Shown: positions 1-7,077 of the stretch, piece after piece | Numbering within the stretch: the stretch's first letter is position 1 | How the letters are laid out: every line of letters begins with the position of its first letter | Assembly (NCBI GenBank): GCA_900553515.1 | Contig: USDN01000032.1 | Coordinates: 1-28,219 of the forward strand | Length of the DNA stretch: 28,219 nucleotides | Direction of reading: 5' to 3' | From: an uncultured Blautia sp. | GTDB taxonomy: Bacteria; Bacillota; Clostridia; Lachnospirales; Lachnospiraceae | Translations under genes and position numbers: made by a program | Notes under the pieces: generated by a model | The model's database searches: none | What the model was told of the DNA's origin: nothing | Seen by the model: only the letters and a program-made list of their open reading frames with translations

Positions 1-376
1 CTCCAGTCTCAGGGAGGTACTGCTGTTTATCAAATATTCAAAAGATAAAGAACGGATTCAGAAACTTGTATCCACAGATCCACGATTTTTGTCTGTAGAG
101 CAGAAAGCCAGTCAGGTGATAAAGGTTATAACAGGCAGCGAGTTTAAGATCAACGAAAAAGAGGAGGAGATCAATATGTGTAAAGCGTTGGAAGATCTGA
201 AAGAAGAAGGTCGTGAGGAGGGCCGTGAAGAAGGCCGCAAAGAGGGGCGTGAATCCGCAGAAAGAAAAATTGTACGGAAGCTTTTGGCAAAGAAACAATT
301 TACTTATGAAGAAATCTCTGACATGACGGACGTCCCTGTAGACGAGATTCAAAAGATAGAAAGACATAAAGAATAA
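1..376 (+). CDS. Rpn/PD-(D/E)XK nuclease-family protein, C-terminal fragment (5' end outside window)
   Basis: The reading frame is open from base 2 to the stop at 374-376, so only about the last 124 residues are visible. The tail has a charged helical region, then four EGRE-type tetrapeptide units (bases 206-253), then a short segment (FTYEEISDMTDVPVDEIQ) resembling the end of Rpn-family recombination-promoting nucleases / PD-(D/E)XK 'transposase-like' proteins. Those families typically finish with E-G-R/K-rich repeats. The catalytic domain lies outside the window, so the family call rests on this tail alone. A TTG at 89 could be read as a start, but the frame continues upstream without a stop and the upstream residues fit the family. 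It lies 43 bases before spmB on the same strand. Confidence 0.65.
   Translation, partial: SSLREVLLFIKYSKDKERIQKLVSTDPRFLSVEQKASQVIKVITGSEFKINEKEEEINMCKALEDLKEEGREEGREEGRKEGRESAERKIVRKLLAKKQFTYEEISDMTDVPVDEIQKIERHKE
206..253 (+). repeat. Four 12-bp units encoding EGRE-like tetrapeptides
   Basis: Four consecutive four-codon units read EGRE, EGRE, EGRK and EGRE. The bases vary at third positions, so the protein repeat is conserved better than the DNA. Such tails are typical of Rpn/PD-(D/E)XK proteins and can vary in copy number. Confidence 0.85.
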
Positions 377-387
377 AACTGTTTCAT

Positions 388-459
388 AAGGTATCATAAA
401 CAGGAATACGGGAGAACAAATGAAATTTATTTCCTATATTTCACAGTTTATGATACCTT
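388..459 (+). promoter_or_regulatory. 14-bp inverted repeat enclosing the spmB ribosome binding site and start
   Basis: Bases 388-401 (aaggtatcataaac) are a perfect reverse complement of 446-459. The 44-base loop contains the ribosome binding site (ggga, about 410-413) and the ATG at 420. As RNA this would enclose the initiation region of spmB in a long hairpin. The pairing is seen directly; a regulatory function is inferred. Confidence 0.5.
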
Positions 460-947
460 TTCTTTTGTTTTATGTGGTAGGTTATGGGCTTTTTTCCAAA
501 AGAGATATATACAATGATTTTCTGGAAGGGGCAAAGGAGGGACTGAAAACAGTAAAAGGACTTGTTCCGGTACTGATCGGTCTTATGACGGCGGTGGGGG
601 TTCTAAGAGCTTCCGGTTTTCTTGATTTTCTGGGAAACCTCCTTGAGAAGATAACAACTGCGGCGGGAATCCCACCGCAGATTGTTCCTCTTGGTCTTGT
701 AAGATTATTTTCTTCCAGCGCGGCAACAGGGCTGCTTCTGGACATATTCAAAGAATCAGGAGCCGATTCTCCGGTGGGGTTAATGGCAGGGATAATGCTC
801 AGCGCCACAGAAAGCGTGTTTTACTGTATGAGTGTTTATTTTGGCTCTGTGGGAATCCGGAAGACCCGCTATACTCTTGTTGGAGCGTTGACTGCCACCT
901 TAGCCGGGATGGCGGCTTCCATATGGATTGTTACCTGTGTGATGTAA
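420..947 (+). CDS. spmB: Spore maturation protein B
   Basis: This 175-residue, strongly hydrophobic protein carries the nucleoside-recognition (Gate) domain of the SpmB family. Family-typical stretches include EGAKEGLKTVKGLVPVLIGL, VRLFSSSAATG and a C-terminal membrane helix. The length matches SpmB of other spore formers (about 175-180 residues). In Bacillus, SpmA and SpmB are membrane proteins needed for full dehydration of the spore core and heat resistance. The partner spmA normally sits directly upstream; here the upstream neighbour is the Rpn-like fragment, so spmA is either further left or elsewhere. The ATG at 420 follows a GGGAGAA site. The gene is convergent with plsC, with only three bases between the stop codons. 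Confidence 0.93.
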   Translation: MKFISYISQFMIPFLLFYVVGYGLFSKRDIYNDFLEGAKEGLKTVKGLVPVLIGLMTAVGVLRASGFLDFLGNLLEKITTAAGIPPQIVPLGLVRLFSSSAATGLLLDIFKESGADSPVGLMAGIMLSATESVFYCMSVYFGSVGIRKTRYTLVGALTATLAGMAASIWIVTCVM

Positions 948-950
948 GAA

Positions 951-1691
951 TTACACCAGATTTTTATTTTTTTCTATTGTTTCCAGAATGATCTTCTGTG
1001 TATATTCCCCAAGATGTCTCTGGTCGTTTTTGTCCAGCTCTTTTACATAAACAGGCTTGCAGTATTCCACTATTACATGACAGGGTTTGATCTTTGGAAA
1101 ATGTGATTCAAAGATCTCAGCGGTATTATTCATGGCAATGGGAATAATAGGGCATCCGGATTTGCTGGCAATCTTGAAGCTTCCTTCATGGAAGGGAAGA
1201 AGCTCTGTTTCATCCTGTGCTTTGTTCCTGGTTCCTTCCGGAAAGATACAGATAGAAATTCCTTCTTTTACTTTGTCAATAGCAGTGAGAATAGTTTTCA
1301 GTCCCTGTTTGATATCCTTACGGTCAAGGAACAGGCAGTGGAGATATTTCATCCAGTTGGACAGAAGCGGGATTTTTTCCATTTCCTTTTTGGCAACATA
1401 TCCTGTGCGGACAGGACATCGGCTGTAGGTCAGAAGGATATCAAAATAGCTTCTGTGGTTTCCGATATAAAGAACCGGAGTATCTTTTGGAACGTTTTCT
1501 TCCCCAATGACTGTGATCTTGGTCCCGGCAACCCATAGGATAAATTTAAAGGCGCCCTGTACTATCCGGAGTGAACTGATGTCTTTGGTCATGGGGGAGA
1601 ATTTTCCGATGATCCATTCGATGATAAGAACCGGAACGGAAAGGATCAGAAAGCCGATCACTATGATGGCAACAAGTATAAAACGGATCAT
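951..1691 (-). CDS. plsC: 1-acyl-sn-glycerol-3-phosphate acyltransferase
   Basis: This 246-residue membrane acyltransferase transfers an acyl chain to lysophosphatidic acid, giving phosphatidic acid for phospholipid synthesis. A hydrophobic helix occupies residues 3-28. The catalytic HX4D motif is NHRSYFD (H79, D84), and the acceptor-binding motif FPEGTR is at 150-155, both in their usual spacing. The start codon (1689-1691) has an AGAGGT site just upstream on the minus strand. A well-formed sigma-A-type promoter lies 50-75 bases before it, so the gene appears to be a single-gene unit pointing toward spmB. Another lysophospholipid substrate is possible within this family. Confidence 0.92.
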   Translation of the reverse strand: MIRFILVAIIVIGFLILSVPVLIIEWIIGKFSPMTKDISSLRIVQGAFKFILWVAGTKITVIGEENVPKDTPVLYIGNHRSYFDILLTYSRCPVRTGYVAKKEMEKIPLLSNWMKYLHCLFLDRKDIKQGLKTILTAIDKVKEGISICIFPEGTRNKAQDETELLPFHEGSFKIASKSGCPIIPIAMNNTAEIFESHFPKIKPCHVIVEYCKPVYVKELDKNDQRHLGEYTQKIILETIEKNKNLV

Positions 1692-1738
1692 ATTTTTACC
1701 TCTTTCGTATTCTATAGTGTAACGTTTATTTCACTCAT

Positions 1739-1767
1739 ATTATACAAATGAAATGAAATTCTTGCAA
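1739..1767 (-). promoter_or_regulatory. Sigma-A-type promoter of plsC
   Basis: On the minus strand a -35 box TTGCAA (1762-1767) and a perfect -10 box TATAAT (1739-1744) are separated by 17 bases. They face the plsC start at 1691. Confidence 0.75.
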
Positions 1768-1793
1768 TAAATCTTTTGCTTATTACATACAAT
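1766..1793 (+). promoter_or_regulatory. Candidate mother-cell sigma-E/K-type promoter for the prcB-like/sipL pair
   Basis: CATACAAT at 1786-1793 fits the -10 consensus of sigma-E/sigma-K. An AATAAAT element at 1766-1772, 13 bases upstream, resembles the A/T-rich -35 of sigma-E. It lies about 30 bases before the lipoprotein start at 1825. The match is short; support comes mainly from the downstream spore-morphogenesis gene. Confidence 0.4.
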
Positions 1794-1824
1794 ACTTATC
1801 AAGGAACGGATAGGAGGCAGTGTG

Positions 1825-2229
1825 ATGAAAAAAATGTTCTCCCTGCTTTTTATCATGGCAATGATCCTGATGCTTGGCGGATGTCGTCTGGTAAGGATCG
1901 AAGAGGAGGAAAGGAAACCGGTGACCTATACGGTGGTCAGAACGGGGGAACTTCCGGAAGAGGCAGAGACTATTGTGGAAGAAAAAAAGGCAGGGAAGTT
2001 TCAGATGACCTACCAGAGCGGCAATGATCTTTACCTTATCCGCGGCTATGGAAAGCAGATGAGCGGGGGTTACAGTATTCAGGTAAAAGAACTGTCAGAA
2101 TCTTCTACGGCAGTATTTTTTGAAACAAAACTTATAGGTCCCGCGCCGGAAGAACAAAGTGGGGAGCCGTCTTATCCGTATATAGCAGTAAAAATAAAGT
2201 ATCGGGATAATCCGGTGCAGTTTCGATAA
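1825..2229 (+). CDS. Lipoprotein with PrcB-type C-terminal domain
   Basis: This 134-residue secreted lipoprotein starts with MKKMFSLLFIMAMILMLGGC, a signal peptide ending in a lipobox with the cysteine at about residue 20. The mature part, with phrases such as YLIRGYGKQMSGGYSIQVKE and a closing VKIKYRD segment, resembles the PrcB C-terminal domain (a small beta-rich protease-complex subunit family). The ATG at 1825 is preferred over the GTG at 1822 because AGGAGG at 1812-1817 is seven bases before the ATG. Only 16 bases separate it from the SipL-like gene, so the two are probably cotranscribed. That placement suggests an envelope role in sporulation, which is inference. Confidence 0.75.
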   Translation: MKKMFSLLFIMAMILMLGGCRLVRIEEEERKPVTYTVVRTGELPEEAETIVEEKKAGKFQMTYQSGNDLYLIRGYGKQMSGGYSIQVKELSESSTAVFFETKLIGPAPEEQSGEPSYPYIAVKIKYRDNPVQFR

Positions 2230-2245
2230 TGACAGGGGGACAATA

Positions 2246-3802
2246 ATGGAATTAAAAAAAGAAGATATCCAAATGCTCAAAGTAAAAAGCCATGCAGTCA
2301 GCCAGGTGACTTTTGATGAAGACTATAATGTTCCGGATGTGAAACCGGATATCGGACGGATGATCCAGAACAAGGGAGAAGTTACGGTAGATGAGGTACG
2401 TCTTAGCGACGGTCATGCTTTTTTAAAGGGCGAACTTATCGTGGATCTTCTTTATGTAGGAGAGGAAGAGGGGCGGATCTGCAGCCTCTCTGCCAGACTG
2501 CCTGTAGAGGAAACCATGAACCTGGAAGGGATTGCAGGAGGGGACAAAATGTGTCTGAAATGGGAGATTGAAGATCTGAGTCTTCATTTGATCCATTCCA
2601 GAAAAATGAATATCAAGGCAGTAGTGACTTTTTCAGCTGCAGTAGATGAGCTGACAGGAATAAGACTTCCAGTGGCAGTGGATGACGAAACTGTTTCTGT
2701 AAAGAAAAAGAATATGCGGCTTATGAGCCTTGCGGTACATAAAAAGGATATTCTCCGAAAAAAGGAAGAGATTACGCTGGCCTCCAATAAGCCGAATGTG
2801 GCAGAGATCATCTGGTATACTGCTGAGGTAAGAGGTTTGGATCTCAGACCGGAGGAAGATAAAGTAAGAGCAAAAGGCGAACTTTTTGTCTTTGTGCTTT
2901 ATGTAGGTGATGATGAGGGAAATACACTTCAGTGGCTGGAGTATTCGGTTCCTTTTTCCGGGGAAGTGGACTGTGAAGGGTGTACTTCGGATATGATCCC
3001 TAATATGGAAGCTTCTGTGGTAAGCCGTTCTGTGGAGGTAAAACCTGATGCAGACGGTGAGGAGAGACAGATCCTTGCAGATGTAGTTCTGGAGATCGAT
3101 ATGAAGCTCTACCGGGAGGAAGAGCACGAAGTGATCCTTGATGTCTACACACCTGCAAAACAATGCATACCAGAAGGAAAGTCCCAGATTCTGGAGAAAC
3201 TTCTGGTGAGGAATTTTTCAAAATGCAGGATTGCAGACAGGATAGAAATGAAAGAGACTCAGGGGAAGATACTTCAGATCTGCCATAGTCAGGGACGGGT
3301 AAAAATAGATAAGACAAAGGTTGTAGAAGACGGAGTACAGGTGGACGGGATCGTATATCTGAAGATACTTTATATTCTGGGAAATGATGATATGCCATTT
3401 TATTCTGTGGACACTATGCTTCCATTTTCTCATGTAACAGAGGCAAGAGGGATTCAGGAGGACAGTACTTATTATCTCCATGCAGATCTGGAGCAGCTTT
3501 TTACGTCAATGTCTGACAGCAGTGAGATTGAGATCAAGGCAACGGTGAGCCTGAATCTTCTTGTGGTTACCCGCCAGGAGGAGCGGATTATTGAAAAAGT
3601 GGAGGAGCAGCCTCTTAATATGGAAAAGATCCGGCAGCTTCCGGGAATTACCGTTTATGTGGTAAAACCGGAGGATACACTGTGGGATATTGCGAAAAAA
3701 TTTTATACCACAACAGAGGAGATCTGTGTGATGAACCAGCTGGAAAACAAAGAAATTTCTTCAGGCCAGCCGCTTCTTCTGGTAAAAAAAGTAGAAGAAT
3801 GA
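2246..3802 (+). CDS. sipL: SipL-like spore morphogenesis protein (SPOCS/DUF3794 domains plus LysM)
   Basis: The protein has 518 residues, close to SipL of Clostridioides difficile. It begins with the family signature around DYNVPDVKPDIGRM (about residues 26-39) and contains three successive SPOCS/DUF3794-like beta domains (roughly 10-130, 165-290 and 320-440). It ends with a LysM domain (about 469-515) including VKPEDTLWDIAKKFYTT. There is no signal peptide, as expected for a mother-cell cytoplasmic protein. In C. difficile, SipL binds the spore-coat ATPase SpoIVA through its LysM domain and is needed for coat assembly. The assignment is by domain architecture; other SPOCS-LysM proteins exist in clostridia, so strict orthology is likely but not proven. 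Confidence 0.8.
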   Translation: MELKKEDIQMLKVKSHAVSQVTFDEDYNVPDVKPDIGRMIQNKGEVTVDEVRLSDGHAFLKGELIVDLLYVGEEEGRICSLSARLPVEETMNLEGIAGGDKMCLKWEIEDLSLHLIHSRKMNIKAVVTFSAAVDELTGIRLPVAVDDETVSVKKKNMRLMSLAVHKKDILRKKEEITLASNKPNVAEIIWYTAEVRGLDLRPEEDKVRAKGELFVFVLYVGDDEGNTLQWLEYSVPFSGEVDCEGCTSDMIPNMEASVVSRSVEVKPDADGEERQILADVVLEIDMKLYREEEHEVILDVYTPAKQCIPEGKSQILEKLLVRNFSKCRIADRIEMKETQGKILQICHSQGRVKIDKTKVVEDGVQVDGIVYLKILYILGNDDMPFYSVDTMLPFSHVTEARGIQEDSTYYLHADLEQLFTSMSDSSEIEIKATVSLNLLVVTRQEERIIEKVEEQPLNMEKIRQLPGITVYVVKPEDTLWDIAKKFYTTTEEICVMNQLENKEISSGQPLLLVKKVEE

Positions 3803-3805
3803 CTA

Positions 3806-3834
3806 TTGAAATTCCAGTAAAAATCATATAAAAT
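3806..3834 (+). promoter_or_regulatory. Candidate sigma-A promoter for ispE
   Basis: TTGAAA (3806-3811) and TAAAAT (3829-3834) are 17 bases apart in the 100-base gap before ispE. The gap is A/T-rich, so chance matches are possible. Confidence 0.4.
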
Positions 3835-3902
3835 ATTTACACAGAATTGTATACAAAGTACAGAAAACACAGAAAATCACGAAAGAATAGAGGGATAGTT
3901 TT

Positions 3903-4772
3903 ATGCGCTTGCGGGCAATGGCAAAAATAAATCTTGGTCTCGACGTAATCCGAAAAAGAGAGGATGGCTATCATGAGGTTCGAATGATCATGCAGACGAT
4001 CAAGATGTATGATGTTCTGGATATCAGGAAAAAACAGACTCCGGGAATATCTCTTTCTACGAATCTGCCTTATGTGCCTTCTGATGAAAGAAATCTGGTC
4101 TATAAGGCTGCGAAGCTGCTTATGGATGAATTCGATGTAAAAGAAGGCCTTTCTATGAGACTTTCAAAATCCATCCCGGTTGCTGCGGGAATGGCTGGAG
4201 GAAGTTCAGATGCGGCGGCTGCTTTTGTAGGGGTGAACCGTTTGTTCCGTCTTGGGCTCAGTCAGGAAGAACTTATGGAGAGAGCTGTCCGGATCGGTGC
4301 GGATGTACCCTACTGTATCATGAGGGGAACTGCTCTGGCCGAAGGTATCGGAGAGAAACTGACGCCGCTTTCTGCTATGCCGGAGGGATATGTGCTGATC
4401 GGAAAACCGGGAATCAATGTTTCTACAAAAACTGCCTATGAAAATCTGAAACTGGATGCCATTGAAAGACGTCCGGATATTGATGGGATGATTCGCGATA
4501 TCCAGAATAAAGATCTTTATTCCATGACAGAAAAGATGGTCAATGTATTTGAACCGGGACTTATGGAAAAATATCCGGTAATCCGGGAAATCAGGGACTT
4601 TATGGAAGAGAGAGGTGCCCTGAAAGCTATGATGAGCGGAAGCGGTCCTACTGTTTTTGGTATTTTTGACAGTAAAGAGAAGATGAATGCAGCAGCTGCG
4701 GCTCTTAGAAAAACCGGTCTTGCCAAGACTGTTTTTGCTGCCGGGATATATAACCGGCCTGAGCAGCAGTGA
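3903..4772 (+). CDS. ispE: 4-diphosphocytidyl-2-C-methyl-D-erythritol kinase
   Basis: This 289-residue GHMP kinase phosphorylates CDP-methylerythritol in the non-mevalonate isoprenoid pathway. The substrate motif AKINLGLDV near the start includes K8 and N10. The glycine-rich ATP loop is PVAAGMAGGSSDAA (residues 92-105), the catalytic aspartate is probably D134 in GADVPYC, and the C-terminal GHMP motif is MMSGSGPTVFG. The length is typical and all three motifs are intact. The ATG at 3903 follows an AGAGGGA site. The gap to the GntR regulator is 45 bases, so the two may share a transcript. Confidence 0.96.
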   Translation: MRLRAMAKINLGLDVIRKREDGYHEVRMIMQTIKMYDVLDIRKKQTPGISLSTNLPYVPSDERNLVYKAAKLLMDEFDVKEGLSMRLSKSIPVAAGMAGGSSDAAAAFVGVNRLFRLGLSQEELMERAVRIGADVPYCIMRGTALAEGIGEKLTPLSAMPEGYVLIGKPGINVSTKTAYENLKLDAIERRPDIDGMIRDIQNKDLYSMTEKMVNVFEPGLMEKYPVIREIRDFMEERGALKAMMSGSGPTVFGIFDSKEKMNAAAAALRKTGLAKTVFAAGIYNRPEQQ

Positions 4773-4817
4773 TGACGGGAATGCAAAACAGATAAAAGGT
4801 AGGAGGAGACACTGGAG

Positions 4818-5519
4818 ATGAACGATTTTTCTGTTGACATGAACGAATATCTGCCGCTGAGAGATGTGGTGTTTAATACTCTTCGAAAAGCCATTTTAAA
4901 AGGGGAACTGAAACCGGGAGAAAGACTGATGGAGATCGCTTTGGCAGAACGCCTTGGAGTCAGCCGTACTCCGGTCCGGGAGGCAATGCGTAAACTGGAG
5001 CTGGAGGGACTTGTAGTAATGATCCCCCGAAGAGGAGCCCAGGTTGCAAACATTACAGAAAAAGATCTGAATGATGTTCTGGAGGTCAGGATCGCTCTGG
5101 AGAATCTTTCCATAGAAAATGCATGTGCAAGAATGACAGAAGAACAGCTGGCACAGCTTTGGGAGGCTGCGAAGGTTTTTGAAAGAACAATGGCAGATGG
5201 AAATCTGGTAAAACTTGCGGAAGCAGACGTAGCTTTTCACGAGGTGATCTACCAGTCATCTGACAATCGCCGTCTGAATCAGGTACTGAATAATCTGAGG
5301 GAACAGATCTATCGGTACAGAGTGGAATATCTGAAGGACGAGGAGACCCGAAACCTTCTGGTAAAAGAGCATGAGGAGCTGTATGAGGCAATCAAGGCCA
5401 GGGATGTGAAAACAGCTCAGGAGATTTCTTTCCGTCACATTGAAAATCAAAGAGAAGCGATCGTATGCTCTATCAGAGAAGAGAATGCACAGAGAGAAAA
5501 AGAAAAAAAACGTAAATAA
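4818..5519 (+). CDS. GntR-family transcriptional regulator, FadR/FCD subfamily
   Basis: This 233-residue regulator has an N-terminal winged helix-turn-helix (about residues 12-78, including AERLGVSRTPVREAMRKLE) and a C-terminal all-helical FCD ligand domain. FCD metal/ligand positions are visible as D and H in EADVAFHEVIY and H in FRHIENQRE. Members usually bind a carboxylate metabolite, often through a metal, and dimerise on a palindromic operator; the ligand cannot be read here. The last residues are a lysine-rich tail. An AGGAGGAG site precedes the ATG. The neighbours do not reveal an obvious catabolic target. A strong terminator-like hairpin follows 23 bases after the stop. Confidence 0.92.
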   Translation: MNDFSVDMNEYLPLRDVVFNTLRKAILKGELKPGERLMEIALAERLGVSRTPVREAMRKLELEGLVVMIPRRGAQVANITEKDLNDVLEVRIALENLSIENACARMTEEQLAQLWEAAKVFERTMADGNLVKLAEADVAFHEVIYQSSDNRRLNQVLNNLREQIYRYRVEYLKDEETRNLLVKEHEELYEAIKARDVKTAQEISFRHIENQREAIVCSIREENAQREKEKKRK

Positions 5520-5542
5520 AATCATAAAAAGTGGTTACTCTA

Positions 5543-5573
5543 AGAGGGATACATAAAGTATCTCTCTTTTTTT
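5543..5573 (+). terminator. Intrinsic terminator after the GntR gene, directly before the germination operon
   Basis: Bases 5543-5552 pair with 5558-5567 (10 bp, one G-U) across a five-base loop, followed by a run of seven T (5567-5573). The AGGAGG site of the next gene begins only seven bases after the T run. This leaves no room for a promoter between hairpin and gene. Confidence 0.85.
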
Positions 5574-5590
5574 AACTACAGGAGGACCAC

Positions 5591-7075
5591 ATGGAAAAGA
5601 CAAAAATTTCCTCTGATCTAAAAGAAAATGAAGCTTATATACGTGCCCGATGTGAAAATTGTGCGGACATTCTGATACGTCCTATGCGTCTGGGAGACAG
5701 CTGGAAAATAGACTGCCTTATGGTATATATCGAAGTAGCGGTTTCCAATATGATGCTGGATGATTCCGCTATTGGAAAAATGATCAATCACTTCTGGGAG
5801 AGCTCGCCGGAACAGATTCAGGATTTTATGCGGAATAACAGCCTTGGTATCGCAGATGTACGGAAGTTTGACAATATGGAAGACGCTTTTGCCGCTCTTC
5901 TTGCCGGAAATGCTGTTTTCTTTATGGATGGCTATGATAAGGCTATGAAGATATCAAGTAAAGGGTATCCGAATATGGGAGTGTCCGGAGCTGAGACAGA
6001 AAAAGTGCTTCGGGGATCCAGAGAGGGGTTTTCTGATACAGTAAAGACCAACTCTGCCCTTGTGAGGAAAAGGCTTCGGGATACCCGAATGAAGGTTGTG
6101 GAGACAAGTGCAGGTATCCGGTCAAATACCATGATCCAGATTCTTTATATTGAAGACCTGGTTCATGAGGAACTTCTGGAGGAAGTAAAAGAAAGACTGG
6201 AGGAATTTGAGATCGACGGCATACTGGACAGTGGGATGCTGGAACAGCTTACAGAAGAAACATGGTATTCTCCTTTTCCCCAGTACCAGACAACAGAGCG
6301 TCCGGACCGTGCGGCTCAGGAACTTTTAAATGGGAAGATTGTTGTGATCTGTGACAATACTCCTTATGCTTTGATCCTGCCAAGTTCTTTTAATGGTTTT
6401 ATGGAAAGCAGCGAAGACTGGTATCATCATTTTGAGATGGCTTCTTTTTTGCGGATACTCCGGTATCTGGCACTTATCATGTCCGTACTTCTTCCCGGGC
6501 TGTATCTTGCCGTGATCCGGTTTCATACACAGATCCTGCCTACCAATCTGCTTCTGTCTTTTGCGGAGGCAAGGGAAGGTGTACCGTTTTCCAGTGTAAC
6601 AGAACTTGTTTTTCTGGAACTGTCTTTTGAATTGATACGGGAGGCAGGGGTACGAGTACCGGGGTCTTTGGGAAATGCTATAGGAATCGTAGGAGGTCTG
6701 ATCGTTGGTCAGGCTGCCGTAAGCGCAAACCTGGTCAGCCCCATCGTGGTGATGATCGTAGCTCTGACAGCTCTTGGCGGTATGGTGATCCCAAATGAAG
6801 AATTTGCTTCGGCGTTTCGGCTTTTAAAATATCTGTTTTTGTTTCTGGGGGGATTCCTTGGTATTTTCGGGATCGTATTGGGAATTTATATGACTGTGGC
6901 GCATCTGGCAGGGCTTTTAAGTTTTGGTATGCCCTATCTTCTTCCTTTTGTAAAAAAGGAGCCGGTGAAAGATGTAGGTGACGGAATTCTGAGACTGCCT
7001 TTTCGCAAACGCCAGTTCCGTCCTCTTTATGCGCGCCGGGAACAGAAACTCCGCCTTCGAAGGAGGAAACAATAA
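5591..7075 (+). CDS. Spore germination protein, GerA (A subunit) family
   Basis: This 494-residue A subunit belongs to a GerA-type germinant receptor, an inner spore-membrane complex that senses small molecules and triggers germination. The N-terminal half is hydrophilic (about residues 1-280) and holds family features such as DCLMVYIEVAVSN, FFMDGYDKAM and VVETSAGIRSNTMIQILYIED. The second half has several membrane helices (from about residue 288), including the conserved region around GGLIVGQAAVSANLVSPIVV. The C-terminus is basic. The length is typical. An AGGAGG site precedes the ATG. The next ORF starts two bases after the stop, so the genes form an operon. Which germinant is sensed cannot be told. 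Confidence 0.93.
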   Translation: MEKTKISSDLKENEAYIRARCENCADILIRPMRLGDSWKIDCLMVYIEVAVSNMMLDDSAIGKMINHFWESSPEQIQDFMRNNSLGIADVRKFDNMEDAFAALLAGNAVFFMDGYDKAMKISSKGYPNMGVSGAETEKVLRGSREGFSDTVKTNSALVRKRLRDTRMKVVETSAGIRSNTMIQILYIEDLVHEELLEEVKERLEEFEIDGILDSGMLEQLTEETWYSPFPQYQTTERPDRAAQELLNGKIVVICDNTPYALILPSSFNGFMESSEDWYHHFEMASFLRILRYLALIMSVLLPGLYLAVIRFHTQILPTNLLLSFAEAREGVPFSSVTELVFLELSFELIREAGVRVPGSLGNAIGIVGGLIVGQAAVSANLVSPIVVMIVALTALGGMVIPNEEFASAFRLLKYLFLFLGGFLGIFGIVLGIYMTVAHLAGLLSFGMPYLLPFVKKEPVKDVGDGILRLPFRKRQFRPLYARREQKLRLRRRKQ

Positions 7076-7077
7076 GT

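Noticed and set aside
206..253. CRISPR-like short repeats
   Set aside because: The units are contiguous, in frame, and code EGRE tetrapeptides; there are no spacers.
940..980. Possible terminator between convergent spmB and plsC
   Set aside because: The TGTAA/TTACA stem is only about five base pairs and the T-rich stretch is plsC coding sequence, so the evidence is too weak.
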